From Lachnospiraceae bacterium (lineage in GTDB: Bacteria > Bacillota > Clostridia > Lachnospirales > Lachnospiraceae), in the NCBI GenBank assembly GCA_009911505.1, contig QXXL01000046.1, positions 28,504 through 92,503 on the forward strand: a stretch of 64,000 nt of DNA, in the 5' to 3' direction. Positions 17,598-26,926 of the stretch are shown in pieces (the first letter of the stretch is position 1; every line of letters begins with the position of its first letter). Below the pieces are notes generated by a model. That model was not told the origin of the DNA. It searched no databases and saw only the letters and a program-made list of their open reading frames with translations. A program made the position numbers and the translations under genes.

Positions 17598-18062
17598 ATG
17601 TTACAACCAGGAACAAAAGCGCCGTCGTTTGAATTGCCGGATCAAAACGGCAGCCTGCATACATTAGAAGAATATAAGGGCAAAAAGCTTATACTTTATT
17701 TTTATCCCAGGGACAATACAGCAGGCTGCACAAAGCAGGCATGCGGCTTTTCGGATCGTTATCCACAATTTCTGGAAAAAGGGGCTGTAGTGGTTGGAAT
17801 TAGTAAAGATACGGTTGTTTCACACAAGAAATTTGAAGAAAAAAACAGCCTGGCATTTACAATTCTGGCAGATCCCGCTCTGGATGCAATTTTGGCATAC
17901 GATGTCTGGCATGAGAAAAAAATGGCTGGAAAGGCGTATATGGGTGTGGTGCGTACCACCTATCTGATTGATGAGGATGGCATAATTATCAGAGCTAACG
18001 ATAAGGTAAAAGCTGCTGCCGATCCGCAAACGATGCTGGATATGCTATCTGATTTGGAGTAA
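17598..18062 (+). CDS. bcp: Thioredoxin-dependent thiol peroxidase (Bcp/PrxQ)
   Basis: 154 residues, full length for the family. APSFELPDQNGSLHTLEEYKG opens the thioredoxin fold; YFYPRDNTAGCTKQACGFSD carries the peroxidatic Cys (about 46) and, five residues on, the resolving Cys of atypical 2-Cys PrxQ enzymes. It reduces hydrogen peroxide and organic peroxides with electrons from thioredoxin, in the cytoplasm, which suits oxygen-stress defence in an anaerobe. Ribosome site AAAAGGAGGAAG. The next lipoprotein gene begins 46 bases on. Confidence 0.95.
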   Translation: MLQPGTKAPSFELPDQNGSLHTLEEYKGKKLILYFYPRDNTAGCTKQACGFSDRYPQFLEKGAVVVGISKDTVVSHKKFEEKNSLAFTILADPALDAILAYDVWHEKKMAGKAYMGVVRTTYLIDEDGIIIRANDKVKAAADPQTMLDMLSDLE

Positions 18063-18108
18063 AAAGCATATTTTAGGGTAAGGCTTAATAGAAAATGGAG
18101 GTTTTTTA

Positions 18109-18684
18109 ATGAAAAAAATTGTTTGGCCGCTGGTGATGTCAATGGTAGTGCTTGTTTTATCTGGATGCGGGGGGCAGCCGTCTAAAACAGGGATGGGGGA
18201 AGCTATGCCAGAATATGAAGACGCGTTAGATGTCCTGAATTCTATAACAGGCGTTTATAAAGAGGATGAACTGTTTTCTCTTTATGGCGGGGATCAGGAA
18301 AATGCGGTTATGGATGCCCCTGGTAAATTTGATATCTCAAAATCAGAAGAGCTGGATTTAGTATTAGGCCTGCCAGAAAGCCAAACGGCTAATATTGAGG
18401 ATGCAGCTTCTATGGTGCATATGATGAATGCAAATACGTTTACTGGCGCGGCTTACCGGTTAAAGGATGGCACGGATTTGGATACGTTTGTGGAGACGGT
18501 AAAAAGCAATATTTTGGCAAGGCAATGGATTTGTGGCCAGCCGGATACGCTTGTGATAATTGATGCTGGCGGTGGGTATGTGGTTACCGCTTTTGGACAG
18601 GCAGAAATTATGGAGCTTTTTAAAACGAATGCATTGTCTGCATTAAGCGGGGCTAAGGTGGTTACGGAGACACCGGTTTCTTGA
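18109..18684 (+). CDS. Lipoprotein of the MBOAT-associated type
   Basis: 191 residues with a lipoprotein signal (KKIVWPLVMSMVVLVLSGC, lipidated Cys at about 20). The rest is a mixed fold with the pattern seen in small lipoproteins that accompany MBOAT and DHHW genes in Lachnospiraceae (ELDLVLGLPESQ; AAYRLKDGTDLDTFVETVK; ILARQWICGQPDTLVIIDAG; YVVTAFGQ). DUF4358 would be the first family to test, but I cannot confirm it. It is probably an outer-face accessory protein of the acylation machinery encoded next, whose start lies 12 bases after this stop. Confidence 0.75.
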   Translation: MKKIVWPLVMSMVVLVLSGCGGQPSKTGMGEAMPEYEDALDVLNSITGVYKEDELFSLYGGDQENAVMDAPGKFDISKSEELDLVLGLPESQTANIEDAASMVHMMNANTFTGAAYRLKDGTDLDTFVETVKSNILARQWICGQPDTLVIIDAGGGYVVTAFGQAEIMELFKTNALSALSGAKVVTETPVS

Positions 18685-18696
18685 GGTTTGGGTGAT

Positions 18697-20094
18697 ATGC
18701 TGTTTTCAAGTATTCTGTTTTTATATTATTTTTTGCCTGTTATGGTGGCGCTGTATTATATAGCGCCAGGGCGGGTGAAAAATGCGGCTCTGATTTTAGG
18801 CAGTATTATTTTCTATGCCTGGGGTGAGCCAAGATATGTCTTAGTTATGGCTGTATCCATTGTACAGGGATACGTTCTTGGACTTTTGACAGAACGTTGC
18901 AGGGGGAAAGGATCCAGCCGAGCTTTTTGCACCCTTTCTGTCTGCATTAGCCTTTCTTTTTTGCTTTATTTTAAATATGCAGATTTTTTTATTGAGAATA
19001 TAAATGGCGTTACGGGGCTTTCTATCCCGCTTTTGCGCATATCCCTGCCTGTAGGTATCAGTTTTTATACGTTCCAAATCATTAGCTACAACATAGATGT
19101 TTTCCGCGGGGAAACGGCGCAGAGGAATATCATTAACCTGGCTGCGTATATTGCTATGTTTCCGCAGCTGGTGGCAGGTCCGATTGTACGGTATGCCGAT
19201 ATTTCAGCTCAATTGGAAAAGCGCAGGTATTCGTTTGATTTGGCGGCAGATGGGATATGCCGCTTTGTGGTTGGCCTGGCCAAAAAGGTTTTGTTTGCGA
19301 ACCAGTTGGGGGAGCTTTGCAGTGTGTTTGCAGCATCGGAAGAAAAATCGGTTTTGTTTTACTGGCTATATGCCGTTGGTTTTACCCTTCAAATTTATTT
19401 TGATTTTTCCGGCTACAGTGATATGGCGATTGGGCTGGGGAAGCTGTTTGGCTTTCAGTTTCCGGAAAACTTCCGATATCCGTACTGTTCTGCCAGTATG
19501 ACAGAGTTCTGGCGGCGGTGGCATATTTCGCTTGGCAGCTGGTTTAGGGATTACGTTTATATTCCGCTTGGCGGGAACAGGGTGGGAAGGGTACGGCAGA
19601 TTTTTAATATTTTAATTGTTTGGGCCCTGACCGGGCTGTGGCATGGGGCGGCATGGAATTTTGTTTTGTGGGGCCTGCTTTTTGCGGTATTGCTTGTGGC
19701 GGAGAAAACATGGCTGCTTGGAATGCTGGAAAAAAGCAGGGCGCTTTCGCATATCTATGTATTGTTTTTTGTAATTATTAGCTTTGTTTTATTTGGAGCA
19801 AGTGGTTTGGGCGAGGCAGTGCGTATTATCGGGGGGATGTTTGGGGCAGGAGGGGTTCCGGTTGCTTCAGCAGAGGCAGTGTATTATGTAAGGAGCTATG
19901 CGGTTATTTTGGGGATGGGAATTGTTGGGGCTACCCCATTTGTTTCGGTGGCTTTGGAAAAATGGATGGAAAAGAAGGTGTGGGGGCGTATGCTGGGTTT
20001 GGCACAACCTGTGTTCATTGTGGTTGTGATGATGGTTGTGACAGGGTATCTGGTGGATGGATCGTTTCAGCCGTTTTTGTATTTTAGGTTTTGA
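18697..20094 (+). CDS. MBOAT family O-acyltransferase (AlgI/DltB-like)
   Basis: 465 residues with about ten to twelve membrane segments. Diagnostic MBOAT features: SFYTFQIISYNIDVFRGE, YFDFSGYSDMAIGLGKLFGF, FWRRWHISLGSWFRDYVYIP and the catalytic His in LTGLWHGAAWNF. These proteins pass an acyl group, usually acetate, across the membrane for transfer to an exported polymer such as polysaccharide or teichoic acid. ATG 18697 is chosen with GAGGT nine bases upstream; TTG 18688 is less likely. It is followed by a DHHW protein, the usual extracytoplasmic partner. Confidence 0.93.
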   Translation: MLFSSILFLYYFLPVMVALYYIAPGRVKNAALILGSIIFYAWGEPRYVLVMAVSIVQGYVLGLLTERCRGKGSSRAFCTLSVCISLSFLLYFKYADFFIENINGVTGLSIPLLRISLPVGISFYTFQIISYNIDVFRGETAQRNIINLAAYIAMFPQLVAGPIVRYADISAQLEKRRYSFDLAADGICRFVVGLAKKVLFANQLGELCSVFAASEEKSVLFYWLYAVGFTLQIYFDFSGYSDMAIGLGKLFGFQFPENFRYPYCSASMTEFWRRWHISLGSWFRDYVYIPLGGNRVGRVRQIFNILIVWALTGLWHGAAWNFVLWGLLFAVLLVAEKTWLLGMLEKSRALSHIYVLFFVIISFVLFGASGLGEAVRIIGGMFGAGGVPVASAEAVYYVRSYAVILGMGIVGATPFVSVALEKWMEKKVWGRMLGLAQPVFIVVVMMVVTGYLVDGSFQPFLYFRF

Positions 20095-20137
20095 CATCTG
20101 GCGCCCTATTCTGTAATCATCCAAAGGAGTGGTATTT

Positions 20138-21235
20138 ATGAACAGCAAAAAGAATAATATTGTTATCAGTTTTACGTTTGGTATTTTGCTTGCCACTGGC
20201 TTCTTCCTCGCCTTGTTTGCCCCGAAAGAAGGTTATTCCTACAGTGAGCGCCGTAAGCTTTCTCCTTTACCAGAGGTTTCGCAGGATACGCTCCTAAGCG
20301 GCCGTTTTATGTCGGATTTTGAAAACTATACGCTGGACAATTTTCCATACCGCGATTCTTTCCGTAGCATAAAAGCGCTGGCTTCTACGGAATTATTCCA
20401 CCGTCAGGATAATAATGGCATCTATGCATCAAACGGATATCTGGCAGCTATGGAATATCCGTTGGATGAATCGTCACTGGACTATGCAGCAGGCCGTTTC
20501 CGTTATATTTATGACACATACCTGACAGCGGGCAACCACATTTACCTTTCTGTTATACCGGATAAAAACTGTTTTTTGGCGCCACTGGGCGGCCGTCTGT
20601 CGATAGATTATGATGAGGCCGAAAAACATATGGCTCAAAAAGCAGATTTTGCAGAATATATAACAATCTCTGATTTGTTGGAGCTGGATGATTATTACCG
20701 CACTGACACCCACTGGAGGCAGGAAAAAATAACAGATGTGGCAAACCGGCTTTTAAAGGGGATGGGGGCGGCGTTTTCACAGGATTATAAAACAGAAACG
20801 CTGAACCAGGATTTTTACGGCGTATATTACGGACAGGCCGCGCTTTTATTTAAACCGGATACGCTTTGCTGCCTGACATGGGATTCTATGGAAAACTGCA
20901 GGGTATTAGACTGGCAAAATAACAGGCAGATTCCTGTGTACGATCTGGACCGCGCTAAAGGGGTGGATCCTTATGAAATGTTTTTATCCGGCCCGCTGTC
21001 ATTGATTACCATAGATAACCCAAAAGCCCCAGAAGAAAAGAAGCTGGTTTTGTTTAGGGATTCGTTTGGCTCTAGTATAGCCCCGCTTTTTATTGGCGGG
21101 TACTCCCAGATTACACTGGTGGATATACGGTATATCCATCCGGGCGTTTTAGGGAAATTTATTGATTTTACGGCATGCGACGTGTTGTTTTTATACAGCA
21201 CCCTTGTGTTAAATAACAGTACTATGATAAAATAA
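20138..21235 (+). CDS. DHHW family protein (AlgJ/AlgX-like acyltransferase partner)
   Basis: 365 residues with an N-terminal membrane anchor (NNIVISFTFGILLATGFFLA). The segment YSERRKLSPLPEVS is typical, the active-site-like motif DTHW is in YYRTDTHWRQEK (about 190), and the SGNH-type Ser block is VLFRDSFGSSIAPL (about 305). Relatives in alginate and peptidoglycan O-acetylation take the acyl group delivered by MBOAT and place it on the polymer outside the cell. Ribosome site AAAGGAG eight bases before ATG 20138. Codon use looks slightly different from the MBOAT gene but clear evidence of separate origin is lacking. Confidence 0.88.
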   Translation: MNSKKNNIVISFTFGILLATGFFLALFAPKEGYSYSERRKLSPLPEVSQDTLLSGRFMSDFENYTLDNFPYRDSFRSIKALASTELFHRQDNNGIYASNGYLAAMEYPLDESSLDYAAGRFRYIYDTYLTAGNHIYLSVIPDKNCFLAPLGGRLSIDYDEAEKHMAQKADFAEYITISDLLELDDYYRTDTHWRQEKITDVANRLLKGMGAAFSQDYKTETLNQDFYGVYYGQAALLFKPDTLCCLTWDSMENCRVLDWQNNRQIPVYDLDRAKGVDPYEMFLSGPLSLITIDNPKAPEEKKLVLFRDSFGSSIAPLFIGGYSQITLVDIRYIHPGVLGKFIDFTACDVLFLYSTLVLNNSTMIK

Positions 21236-21258
21236 TTTGAAAATCTTCCTTCCACCAT

Positions 21259-21287
21259 TTGACGAACTACTCATAATCCGATATAAT
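21259..21287 (+). promoter_or_regulatory. Strong sigma-A promoter of the yicC-remA-gmk operon
   Basis: TTGACG (21259-21264) and a perfect TATAAT (21282-21287) with a 17-base spacer, about 75 bases before yicC. Confidence 0.85.
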
Positions 21288-21362
21288 AAATCTAACTATA
21301 CACACACTCCATCTGTGTACGGCATAAGGATTGTTTTCGTTAAAGAGCGACAGGAGGCACAC

Positions 21363-22241
21363 ATGATTAAGAGCATGACAGGGTTTGGCCGCTGCGAGGC
21401 CTTAGAAAACGACCGTAAATTCACAGCCGAGCTCAAATCCGTTAACCACCGGTACCTGGATATCAATATCAAAATACCCAAAAAACTGGGCTTTTTTGAA
21501 AACGCTATCCGGGCCCTGTTAAAAGAATACATACAACGAGGCAAGGTAGACGTCTTTATTTCATATGAAGATTATACCGAAGAGAACTATGCGCTCAAAT
21601 ACAATGAAGAAGTAGCGGCCGCATATCTAAAGCATTTTAACCGGATTTCAGAGGAGTTTCATCTGGAAAATGATATTAGGACCAGTACCTTGGCCCGTTT
21701 TCCCGAGGTATTTACGATGGAAGAGCAAAGCGTTGATGAAAAGGAGCTTTGGGCAAGCTTAGAAAAAGCGCTGCGCGGTGCATGTGAGCAGTTTGTGGAG
21801 AGCAGGATTGCGGAAGGGAAGCGCCTTGCTGCTGATTTGCTTAGCAAGCTGGATACCATGCTAGGGTACGTTGATTATATCGAAAAACGTTCGCCCCAGA
21901 TCCTTTCCGAATACCGGAAGCGTTTAGAGGAGAAGGTAAAGGAGATGCTTGGGGACCGGCAGATGGATGAAGCGAGGATTGTTACAGAGGTTACTATTTT
22001 TGCGGACAAAATCTGTGTGGACGAAGAAACCGTCCGATTAAGGAGCCATGTAGAGGCGACTAAGGCAGCCGTTAAAGAAGGCGGCAGTATAGGAAGGAAA
22101 CTGGATTTTATCGCGCAGGAGATGAACCGTGAGGCAAATACCATTTTATCAAAGACAACAGATCTGGAAATTTCGGACATTGGGATTAATTTGAAGACTG
22201 ACATCGAAAAGGTACGCGAGCAGATTCAGAATATCGAATAG
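21363..22241 (+). CDS. yicC: YicC family endoribonuclease
   Basis: 292 residues. [10 protein letters not shown] is the classic YicC opening; [18 protein letters not shown] and the C-terminal [28 protein letters not shown] block ([17 protein letters not shown]) complete it. YicC proteins are metal-dependent endoribonucleases that act on small RNAs in E. coli. Here the gene opens a conserved Firmicutes operon with remA, gmk and rpoZ. AGGAGG lies just upstream of ATG 21363; longer frames starting at 21237 have no ribosome site. Confidence 0.95.
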   Translation: MIKSMTGFGRCEALENDRKFTAELKSVNHRYLDINIKIPKKLGFFENAIRALLKEYIQRGKVDVFISYEDYTEENYALKYNEEVAAAYLKHFNRISEEFHLENDIRTSTLARFPEVFTMEEQSVDEKELWASLEKALRGACEQFVESRIAEGKRLAADLLSKLDTMLGYVDYIEKRSPQILSEYRKRLEEKVKEMLGDRQMDEARIVTEVTIFADKICVDEETVRLRSHVEATKAAVKEGGSIGRKLDFIAQEMNREANTILSKTTDLEISDIGINLKTDIEKVREQIQNIE

Positions 22242-22251
22242 GGGAAAGGAC

Positions 22252-22512
22252 ATGACAGGGCTTATCAATATTGGGTTTGGCAACCTGGTGAATGCAGACC
22301 GGGTGATTGCCATTGTAGCGCCTGACTCCGCTCCTGCAAAGCGCCTGTCACAGAGGGCAAGGCAGGAGGAACGGGCAGTGGACGCTACGCAGGGAAGGAA
22401 GACAAGGAGTGTTATCGTTATGGATCAGGGCAGTGTTGTATTATCTGCGTTAGCGCCGGATACCCTTGCAGGCCGTTTCCATGAGCTGGCAGGGGGAAAA
22501 GGGGAAGAATAA
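22252..22512 (+). CDS. remA: RemA-like regulator (DUF370)
   Basis: 86 residues, the usual size. [25 protein letters not shown] is the family signature start (with bases DSAPAKRL) and [16 protein letters not shown] the second strand pair. In Bacillus RemA is a ring-forming DNA-binding protein that activates biofilm matrix and osmoprotection genes. Its place between yicC and gmk is the same as in Bacillus, which supports orthology; targets in this organism are unknown. Confidence 0.92.
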   Translation: MTGLINIGFGNLVNADRVIAIVAPDSAPAKRLSQRARQEERAVDATQGRKTRSVIVMDQGSVVLSALAPDTLAGRFHELAGGKGEE

Positions 22513-23136
22513 ATGAAGACAGCGAAAAAAGGGATATTAATTATATGCTCCGGTTTTTCCGGCGCGGGAAAAGGCACAATTATTAAAAAGCTGCTTGACG
22601 GTTACAGGGATTATTATTCTCTATCCATATCTGCGACTACGAGGGATCCGCGCGCTGGAGAAGAGGACGGCAGGGAATATTTCTTCAAAACAAGGGAAGA
22701 ATTTGAAAAAATGATTAACAATGATGAGCTGATAGAATACGCCATGTACGTTAATAATTATTATGGCACGCCGAAGTCTTATGTATTGGATCAACTAAAA
22801 GCGGGCAAGGATGTTATTTTAGAAATTGAAATCCAGGGCGCGCTTAAAGTAAAGGAGATGTTTCCAGACACGCTGCTTTTGTTTGTGACGACTCCGGATG
22901 CCGGTACATTAAAAGAGCGTTTAACGGGAAGGGGCACCGAAGACGAAGCGGCTATAAGGGCAAGGCTATTGCGTGCCGGGGAAGAAGCAATGTACATCGG
23001 GGCGTATGATTACCTTGTGGTCAATGACGATTTGGAGGAATGTGTAAAAGAAATCCATTCCATTATACAAAGCGATCACTGCAGGGTAAGCAGGAATGAA
23101 GAGTTTATCAATAATATGAGGAGGGAGTTAATATGA
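22513..23136 (+). CDS. gmk: Guanylate kinase
   Basis: 207 residues. P-loop GFSGAGKGT (about 14-22), GMP-binding region SISATTRDPRAGEEDGREYFF, and lid region RLTGRGTEDEAAIRARL. It phosphorylates GMP to GDP in the cytoplasm. Starts one base after the remA stop and ends four bases inside rpoZ, showing tight operon packing and translational coupling. Confidence 0.97.
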   Translation: MKTAKKGILIICSGFSGAGKGTIIKKLLDGYRDYYSLSISATTRDPRAGEEDGREYFFKTREEFEKMINNDELIEYAMYVNNYYGTPKSYVLDQLKAGKDVILEIEIQGALKVKEMFPDTLLLFVTTPDAGTLKERLTGRGTEDEAAIRARLLRAGEEAMYIGAYDYLVVNDDLEECVKEIHSIIQSDHCRVSRNEEFINNMRRELI

Positions 23137-23411
23137 TACATCCATCTTATGTCGAATTAATGAAAGTAGTTAACCATGATGTTGCAATTGGGGAAGAGCC
23201 GGTAGTCAACAGCCGCTATTCTATAGTTATTGCAGCCGCAAAACGGGCACGCCAGATCATTGGGGGCGCAGAGCCGATGCTGCCCAATTCCCATGGAAAA
23301 AAACCGCTTTCTATTGCCGTGGAGGAGCTCTATGTTGGCGATGTGAAGATTTTAAGCGAAGATGAAAGGCAAAAAATAGCCGAAGAAGAAACCGTAACCC
23401 AAGAAGTATAA
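23133..23411 (+). CDS. rpoZ: RNA polymerase omega subunit
   Basis: 92 residues. IHPSYVELMKV and SRYSIVIAAAKRARQI are the conserved omega N-terminal helices that hold beta-prime; KKPLSIAVEELYVGDVKIL is the Firmicutes C-terminal part. The omega subunit aids polymerase assembly. Its ATG overlaps the gmk stop (ATGA-type arrangement). Confidence 0.95.
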   Translation: MIHPSYVELMKVVNHDVAIGEEPVVNSRYSIVIAAAKRARQIIGGAEPMLPNSHGKKPLSIAVEELYVGDVKILSEDERQKIAEEETVTQEV

Positions 23412-23501
23412 AGGACAGAACCGTAGAATGTGTTAAAGGAGGATGTACAAAATGTGGCTGTTTGCGTTTTGACATCCTTTTTAAAGCTTATGGAGAATCA
23501 A

Positions 23502-24839
23502 ATGAAAATACTGTTTATTTCATTAGGATGTGACAAGAACCTGGTAGATTCTGAATATATGCTCGGAATGATTGCAGAAGAGCAGATAGAATTGACTGAC
23601 AATGAAGCAGAAGCAGACATAATTATCATCAATACCTGCTGTTTTATTGGAGATGCCAAAGAAGAGAGCATCAATACCATATTAGAAATGGCAAAATACA
23701 AAGAAACCGGGAAGTTAAAAGGGCTTATAGTTACTGGCTGCCTTGCGCAGCGCTACAAAGAGGAAATAGAAAAAGAGCTCCCGGAGGTTGACGCGCTGAT
23801 CGGTACCAATTCCTGCCACCATATTGTGGAAGCGATCCGGGAGGTTGCCTCTGGCAGGCGTTACCGCAGGTTTGACACGTTAGAAGGGCTGCCGGGGCTC
23901 TTCAAAAAACGTTCTGTTACTACAGGCGGGCATTATGCGTATTTAAAGATAGCAGAAGGCTGCGACAAACACTGCACATACTGTATTATACCTGCAATCC
24001 GCGGCAGCTACCGCAGCATCCCTATGGAGGATTTGGTAGAACGCGCAAAAGGTCTGGTATCTATGGGCGTTAGGGAGCTGATATTGGTTGCGCAGGAAAC
24101 GACTGTTTATGGTATAGATTTATACGGCCATAAAGCGCTTGGCGCGCTTTTGGACAGGTTAAACGGGATAGGGGAGCTCCGTTGGATCCGGATTTTATAC
24201 TGTTATCCGGAAGAGATAGACGATACGTTAATTGACGCAATACTGCGGAATGATAAGGTTTGCCATTATCTGGATATCCCCATACAGCATTCGGCGGACA
24301 GTATTTTAAGGCGTATGGGCAGGAAAACAAGCCATGACGATATTGTTGCGCTTATCAAAAAGCTGCGGGAGAGGATTCCGGATATTTGCATCCGCACTAC
24401 ACTAATCAGCGGGTTTCCAGGGGAAACGGACAAGATGCATGAGGAAATGGCAGAGTTTGTCAATGAGATGGAGTTTGACAGGCTGGGCGTCTTTGTATAT
24501 TCTTTAGAGGAGGGCACTCCTGCGGAACAATTCCCCGATCAGGTGGATGAAGAGGTAAAGCTTGCCCGCAAAGAAGAGATTATGGAGCTTCAGAGGGAAG
24601 TTTCTTACGAAAACAACGAAGTACTTCGGGGAAAAGTACTTACGGCCTTTGTTGAAGGGAAGGTAGCGGATGAAAATGTTTATGTGGGGCGGACATACCG
24701 GGATGCCCCGGGCGTAGACGGATATGTATTTATCCATACGGGAAAAGAGCTTATGACAGGGGAGTTTGTTGAGGTTAAAATAACAGGCGTATATGAGTAT
24801 GATTTAATAGGAGAATTGATGGATGAACCTTCCGAATAA
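23502..24839 (+). CDS. rimO: Ribosomal protein S12 methylthiotransferase RimO
   Basis: 445 residues. N-terminal UPF0004 domain with LGCDKNLVDSEYMLG (RimO-type signature) and further cluster cysteines INTCC and TGCL; radical-SAM CxxxCxxC in GCDKHCTYCIIPAIRGSYRS (near 160); C-terminal TRAM domain (about 375-440, ending VKITGVYEYDLIGEL). It adds a methylthio group to an Asp of ribosomal protein S12 using two 4Fe-4S clusters. MENQMKI: the second ATG (23502) is favoured, with GGAG six bases upstream. Overlaps pgsA by 17 bases. Confidence 0.95.
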   Translation: MKILFISLGCDKNLVDSEYMLGMIAEEQIELTDNEAEADIIIINTCCFIGDAKEESINTILEMAKYKETGKLKGLIVTGCLAQRYKEEIEKELPEVDALIGTNSCHHIVEAIREVASGRRYRRFDTLEGLPGLFKKRSVTTGGHYAYLKIAEGCDKHCTYCIIPAIRGSYRSIPMEDLVERAKGLVSMGVRELILVAQETTVYGIDLYGHKALGALLDRLNGIGELRWIRILYCYPEEIDDTLIDAILRNDKVCHYLDIPIQHSADSILRRMGRKTSHDDIVALIKKLRERIPDICIRTTLISGFPGETDKMHEEMAEFVNEMEFDRLGVFVYSLEEGTPAEQFPDQVDEEVKLARKEEIMELQREVSYENNEVLRGKVLTAFVEGKVADENVYVGRTYRDAPGVDGYVFIHTGKELMTGEFVEVKITGVYEYDLIGELMDEPSE

Positions 24840-25365
24840 ATTAACGGTCTTCCGGGTAATACTGATTCCGTTTTTTGTGTTTTTTTTACTTTACCCGCAG
24901 GTGTCAGGGTACAGCAATTATATTGCCACAGCGATTTTTATTGCGGCCAGCCTGACTGATTTTGCCGATGGCAAAATTGCAAGGAAATATAACCTTGTGA
25001 CTAATTTCGGCAAATTTATGGATCCGCTTGCGGATAAGCTTTTGGTCTGCGCGGCTATGATCTGCCTGGTAGAAACAGGGCGGCTTGCAGCGTGGATTGT
25101 TATTGTTATTATTAGCAGGGAATTTATCATCAGCGGATTCCGGCTGATTGCGTCAGACAATGGTATTGTCATTGCGGCAAGTTACTGGGGGAAGTTTAAA
25201 ACTACATTCCAGATGCTTATGATCATTGTCTTAGTGCTGGATATTGATTTGGAGTTTTTTGAAATTTTAGGCGTGGTGTTTACCTATGTAGCCTTAACAT
25301 TGACGGTGGTTTCCCTGGTCGATTATATTGTAAAGAATAAAGGTGTGTTAAAAGAACAAAAATAA
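24823..25365 (+). CDS. pgsA: CDP-diacylglycerol-glycerol-3-phosphate 3-phosphatidyltransferase
   Basis: 180 residues, integral membrane. Opening MNLPNKLTVFRVILIPFF and the CDP-alcohol phosphatidyltransferase motif DFADGKIARKYNLVTNFGKF with the later MDPLADKLL (D-G-AR-G-D-D spacing) are intact. It makes phosphatidylglycerol phosphate, the first step to phosphatidylglycerol and cardiolipin. Translation is probably coupled to rimO by the overlap. Confidence 0.95.
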   Translation: MNLPNKLTVFRVILIPFFVFFLLYPQVSGYSNYIATAIFIAASLTDFADGKIARKYNLVTNFGKFMDPLADKLLVCAAMICLVETGRLAAWIVIVIISREFIISGFRLIASDNGIVIAASYWGKFKTTFQMLMIIVLVLDIDLEFFEILGVVFTYVALTLTVVSLVDYIVKNKGVLKEQK

Positions 25366-25387
25366 AAAGAAAAGGATATCGGATAAT

Positions 25388-25861
25388 ATGGAAAAAGAAA
25401 TTGCCAGCCTCTTGTTAAAGCACCATATCACAATAACAACGGCAGAATCCTGCACTGGGGGGCTGATTGCAGCATCCCTTGTTAATGTGCCGGGTATTTC
25501 TGGCCAATTTGGGGAAGGTTATATCGCCTATTCTAATGAAGCCAAAGAAAAGCTGCTTGGCGTGTCCCATGAAACGCTTATGGAATATGGGGCAGTCAGC
25601 CTGCAGACAGCACAGGAGATGGCGTCTGGCGCAAGGGCGGCGGCGAATGCAGATATTGCCATTATTTCGACCGGGATTGCAGGGCCGGACGGCGGGACAA
25701 AGGAAAAGCCAGTCGGCCTGGTTTATTTAGCATGTGCCTGCGGCAGTGAGATCAAGGTTGAACGCCATATTTTTGATGGGGACAGGCAGCAGGTACGCCA
25801 TAAAGCTGTAGGAGCGGCCCTCAAGCTTGTGGAGCAGGTGATACAGCAGGAATACAAATAA
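25388..25861 (+). CDS. pncC: Nicotinamide-nucleotide amidase (CinA C-terminal domain)
   Basis: 157 residues, only the CinA C-terminal domain. TTAESCTGGLIAASLVNVPG carries the conserved Ser/Cys region, GYIAYSNEAKEKLLGV and AIISTGIAGPDGG follow. The enzyme deamidates nicotinamide mononucleotide in pyridine nucleotide recycling. Placed between pgsA and rsmD, as the cinA gene often follows pgsA in Firmicutes; here the N-terminal competence/damage domain is absent. Confidence 0.92.
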   Translation: MEKEIASLLLKHHITITTAESCTGGLIAASLVNVPGISGQFGEGYIAYSNEAKEKLLGVSHETLMEYGAVSLQTAQEMASGARAAANADIAIISTGIAGPDGGTKEKPVGLVYLACACGSEIKVERHIFDGDRQQVRHKAVGAALKLVEQVIQQEYK

Positions 25862-25872
25862 AGGAGTCTACT

Positions 25873-26460
25873 ATGAGAATTATTGCCGGAAGCAAAAGGC
25901 GGCTGCGCCTAAAGTCTATTGAGGGGATGCAGACGCGGCCAACGACAGATCGGATAAAAGAAACTTTGTTTAATATACTGCAAAACGAAATCCCAGGCTG
26001 CTATTTCCTTGATTTATTTGCGGGTAGCGGACAGATTGGGTTAGAAGCGGCGAGCCGTGGGGCGAGATATGTGGTATTTGCCGAACATGCAAAAAAAGCG
26101 GCGGACTGTATCCGCTCTAACATACAGTCAACTAAATCTGAGAAAGAATGCCTGCTTTTGCAGATGGACGCCGTTTCGGCGCTCCGTTCCTTAGAGGGCA
26201 GGTATCAGTTTGATGTGGTGTTTTTAGATCCGCCTTACAAAAGCCAGTTAGAAAAACCTGTTTTTGAATATTTAAAAACATCTTCCCTTTTGGCGGAAAA
26301 TGCGCTTATTATTGTAGAAACAGCAAGGGATACAGATTTTTCGTATCTAGGGGAAGCAGGCTTTGCTGTTGTAAGGGAAAAAAATTATAAAACTAATGCC
26401 CATATATTTATCCAAAGGGAGGGTAAGGATGAAACGAGCAATTTATCCGGGGAGCTTTGA
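25873..26460 (+). CDS. rsmD: 16S rRNA (guanine966-N2)-methyltransferase
   Basis: 195 residues. [14 protein letters not shown] and [16 protein letters not shown] are RsmD signatures; SAM-binding [19 protein letters not shown]; catalytic motif LDPPY (about 121). It methylates G966 of 16S rRNA during 30S assembly. Overlaps coaD by 32 bases, the classic rsmD-coaD pair. Confidence 0.96.
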   Translation: MRIIAGSKRRLRLKSIEGMQTRPTTDRIKETLFNILQNEIPGCYFLDLFAGSGQIGLEAASRGARYVVFAEHAKKAADCIRSNIQSTKSEKECLLLQMDAVSALRSLEGRYQFDVVFLDPPYKSQLEKPVFEYLKTSSLLAENALIIVETARDTDFSYLGEAGFAVVREKNYKTNAHIFIQREGKDETSNLSGEL

Positions 26461-26914
26461 CCCGATTACATTTGGCCACCAGGATATGATCAAGCGTTCA
26501 TCTGCGATTGTAGATGAATTAATCGTGGGTGTATTAAATAATAGTGACAAAAACTCGTTGTTTTCTGTAGATGAACGTGTTAATATGTTAAAAGAGCTTA
26601 CGCATGATATCCCAAATGTAACGGTTGGGTCATTTGACGGGCTTTTAGTAGATTATATGAAGGAAAGCGGTGCAACCATTATTGTGAGGGGGCTAAGGGC
26701 AGTGACCGATTTTGAATATGAGCTGCAGATTGCCCAGACCAACCATGTTGAATATCCAGCGGTAGAGACGATTTTTTTGGTCACGAATTTAAAATATTCT
26801 TACTTAAGTTCCTCGGTGGTACGCGAATTCGCCGCATATGGCGGGGATATCAGCAAATTTGTGCCGCCGCAGTTTGTAGACAGGATTTATAGGAAGTATA
26901 ATATAAAAAAGTAA
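26429..26914 (+). CDS. coaD: Phosphopantetheine adenylyltransferase
   Basis: 161 residues. [18 protein letters not shown] has the T/HxGH nucleotidyl-transfer motif; later [16 protein letters not shown] and [17 protein letters not shown] match the family. It joins AMP to 4'-phosphopantetheine in coenzyme A synthesis. ATG 26429 (GGGAGGGTAAGG upstream) gives the standard N-terminus; an earlier frame start inside rsmD is not needed. Confidence 0.97.
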   Translation: MKRAIYPGSFDPITFGHQDMIKRSSAIVDELIVGVLNNSDKNSLFSVDERVNMLKELTHDIPNVTVGSFDGLLVDYMKESGATIIVRGLRAVTDFEYELQIAQTNHVEYPAVETIFLVTNLKYSYLSSSVVREFAAYGGDISKFVPPQFVDRIYRKYNIKK

Positions 26915-26926
26915 GGGGTTTTTCTT

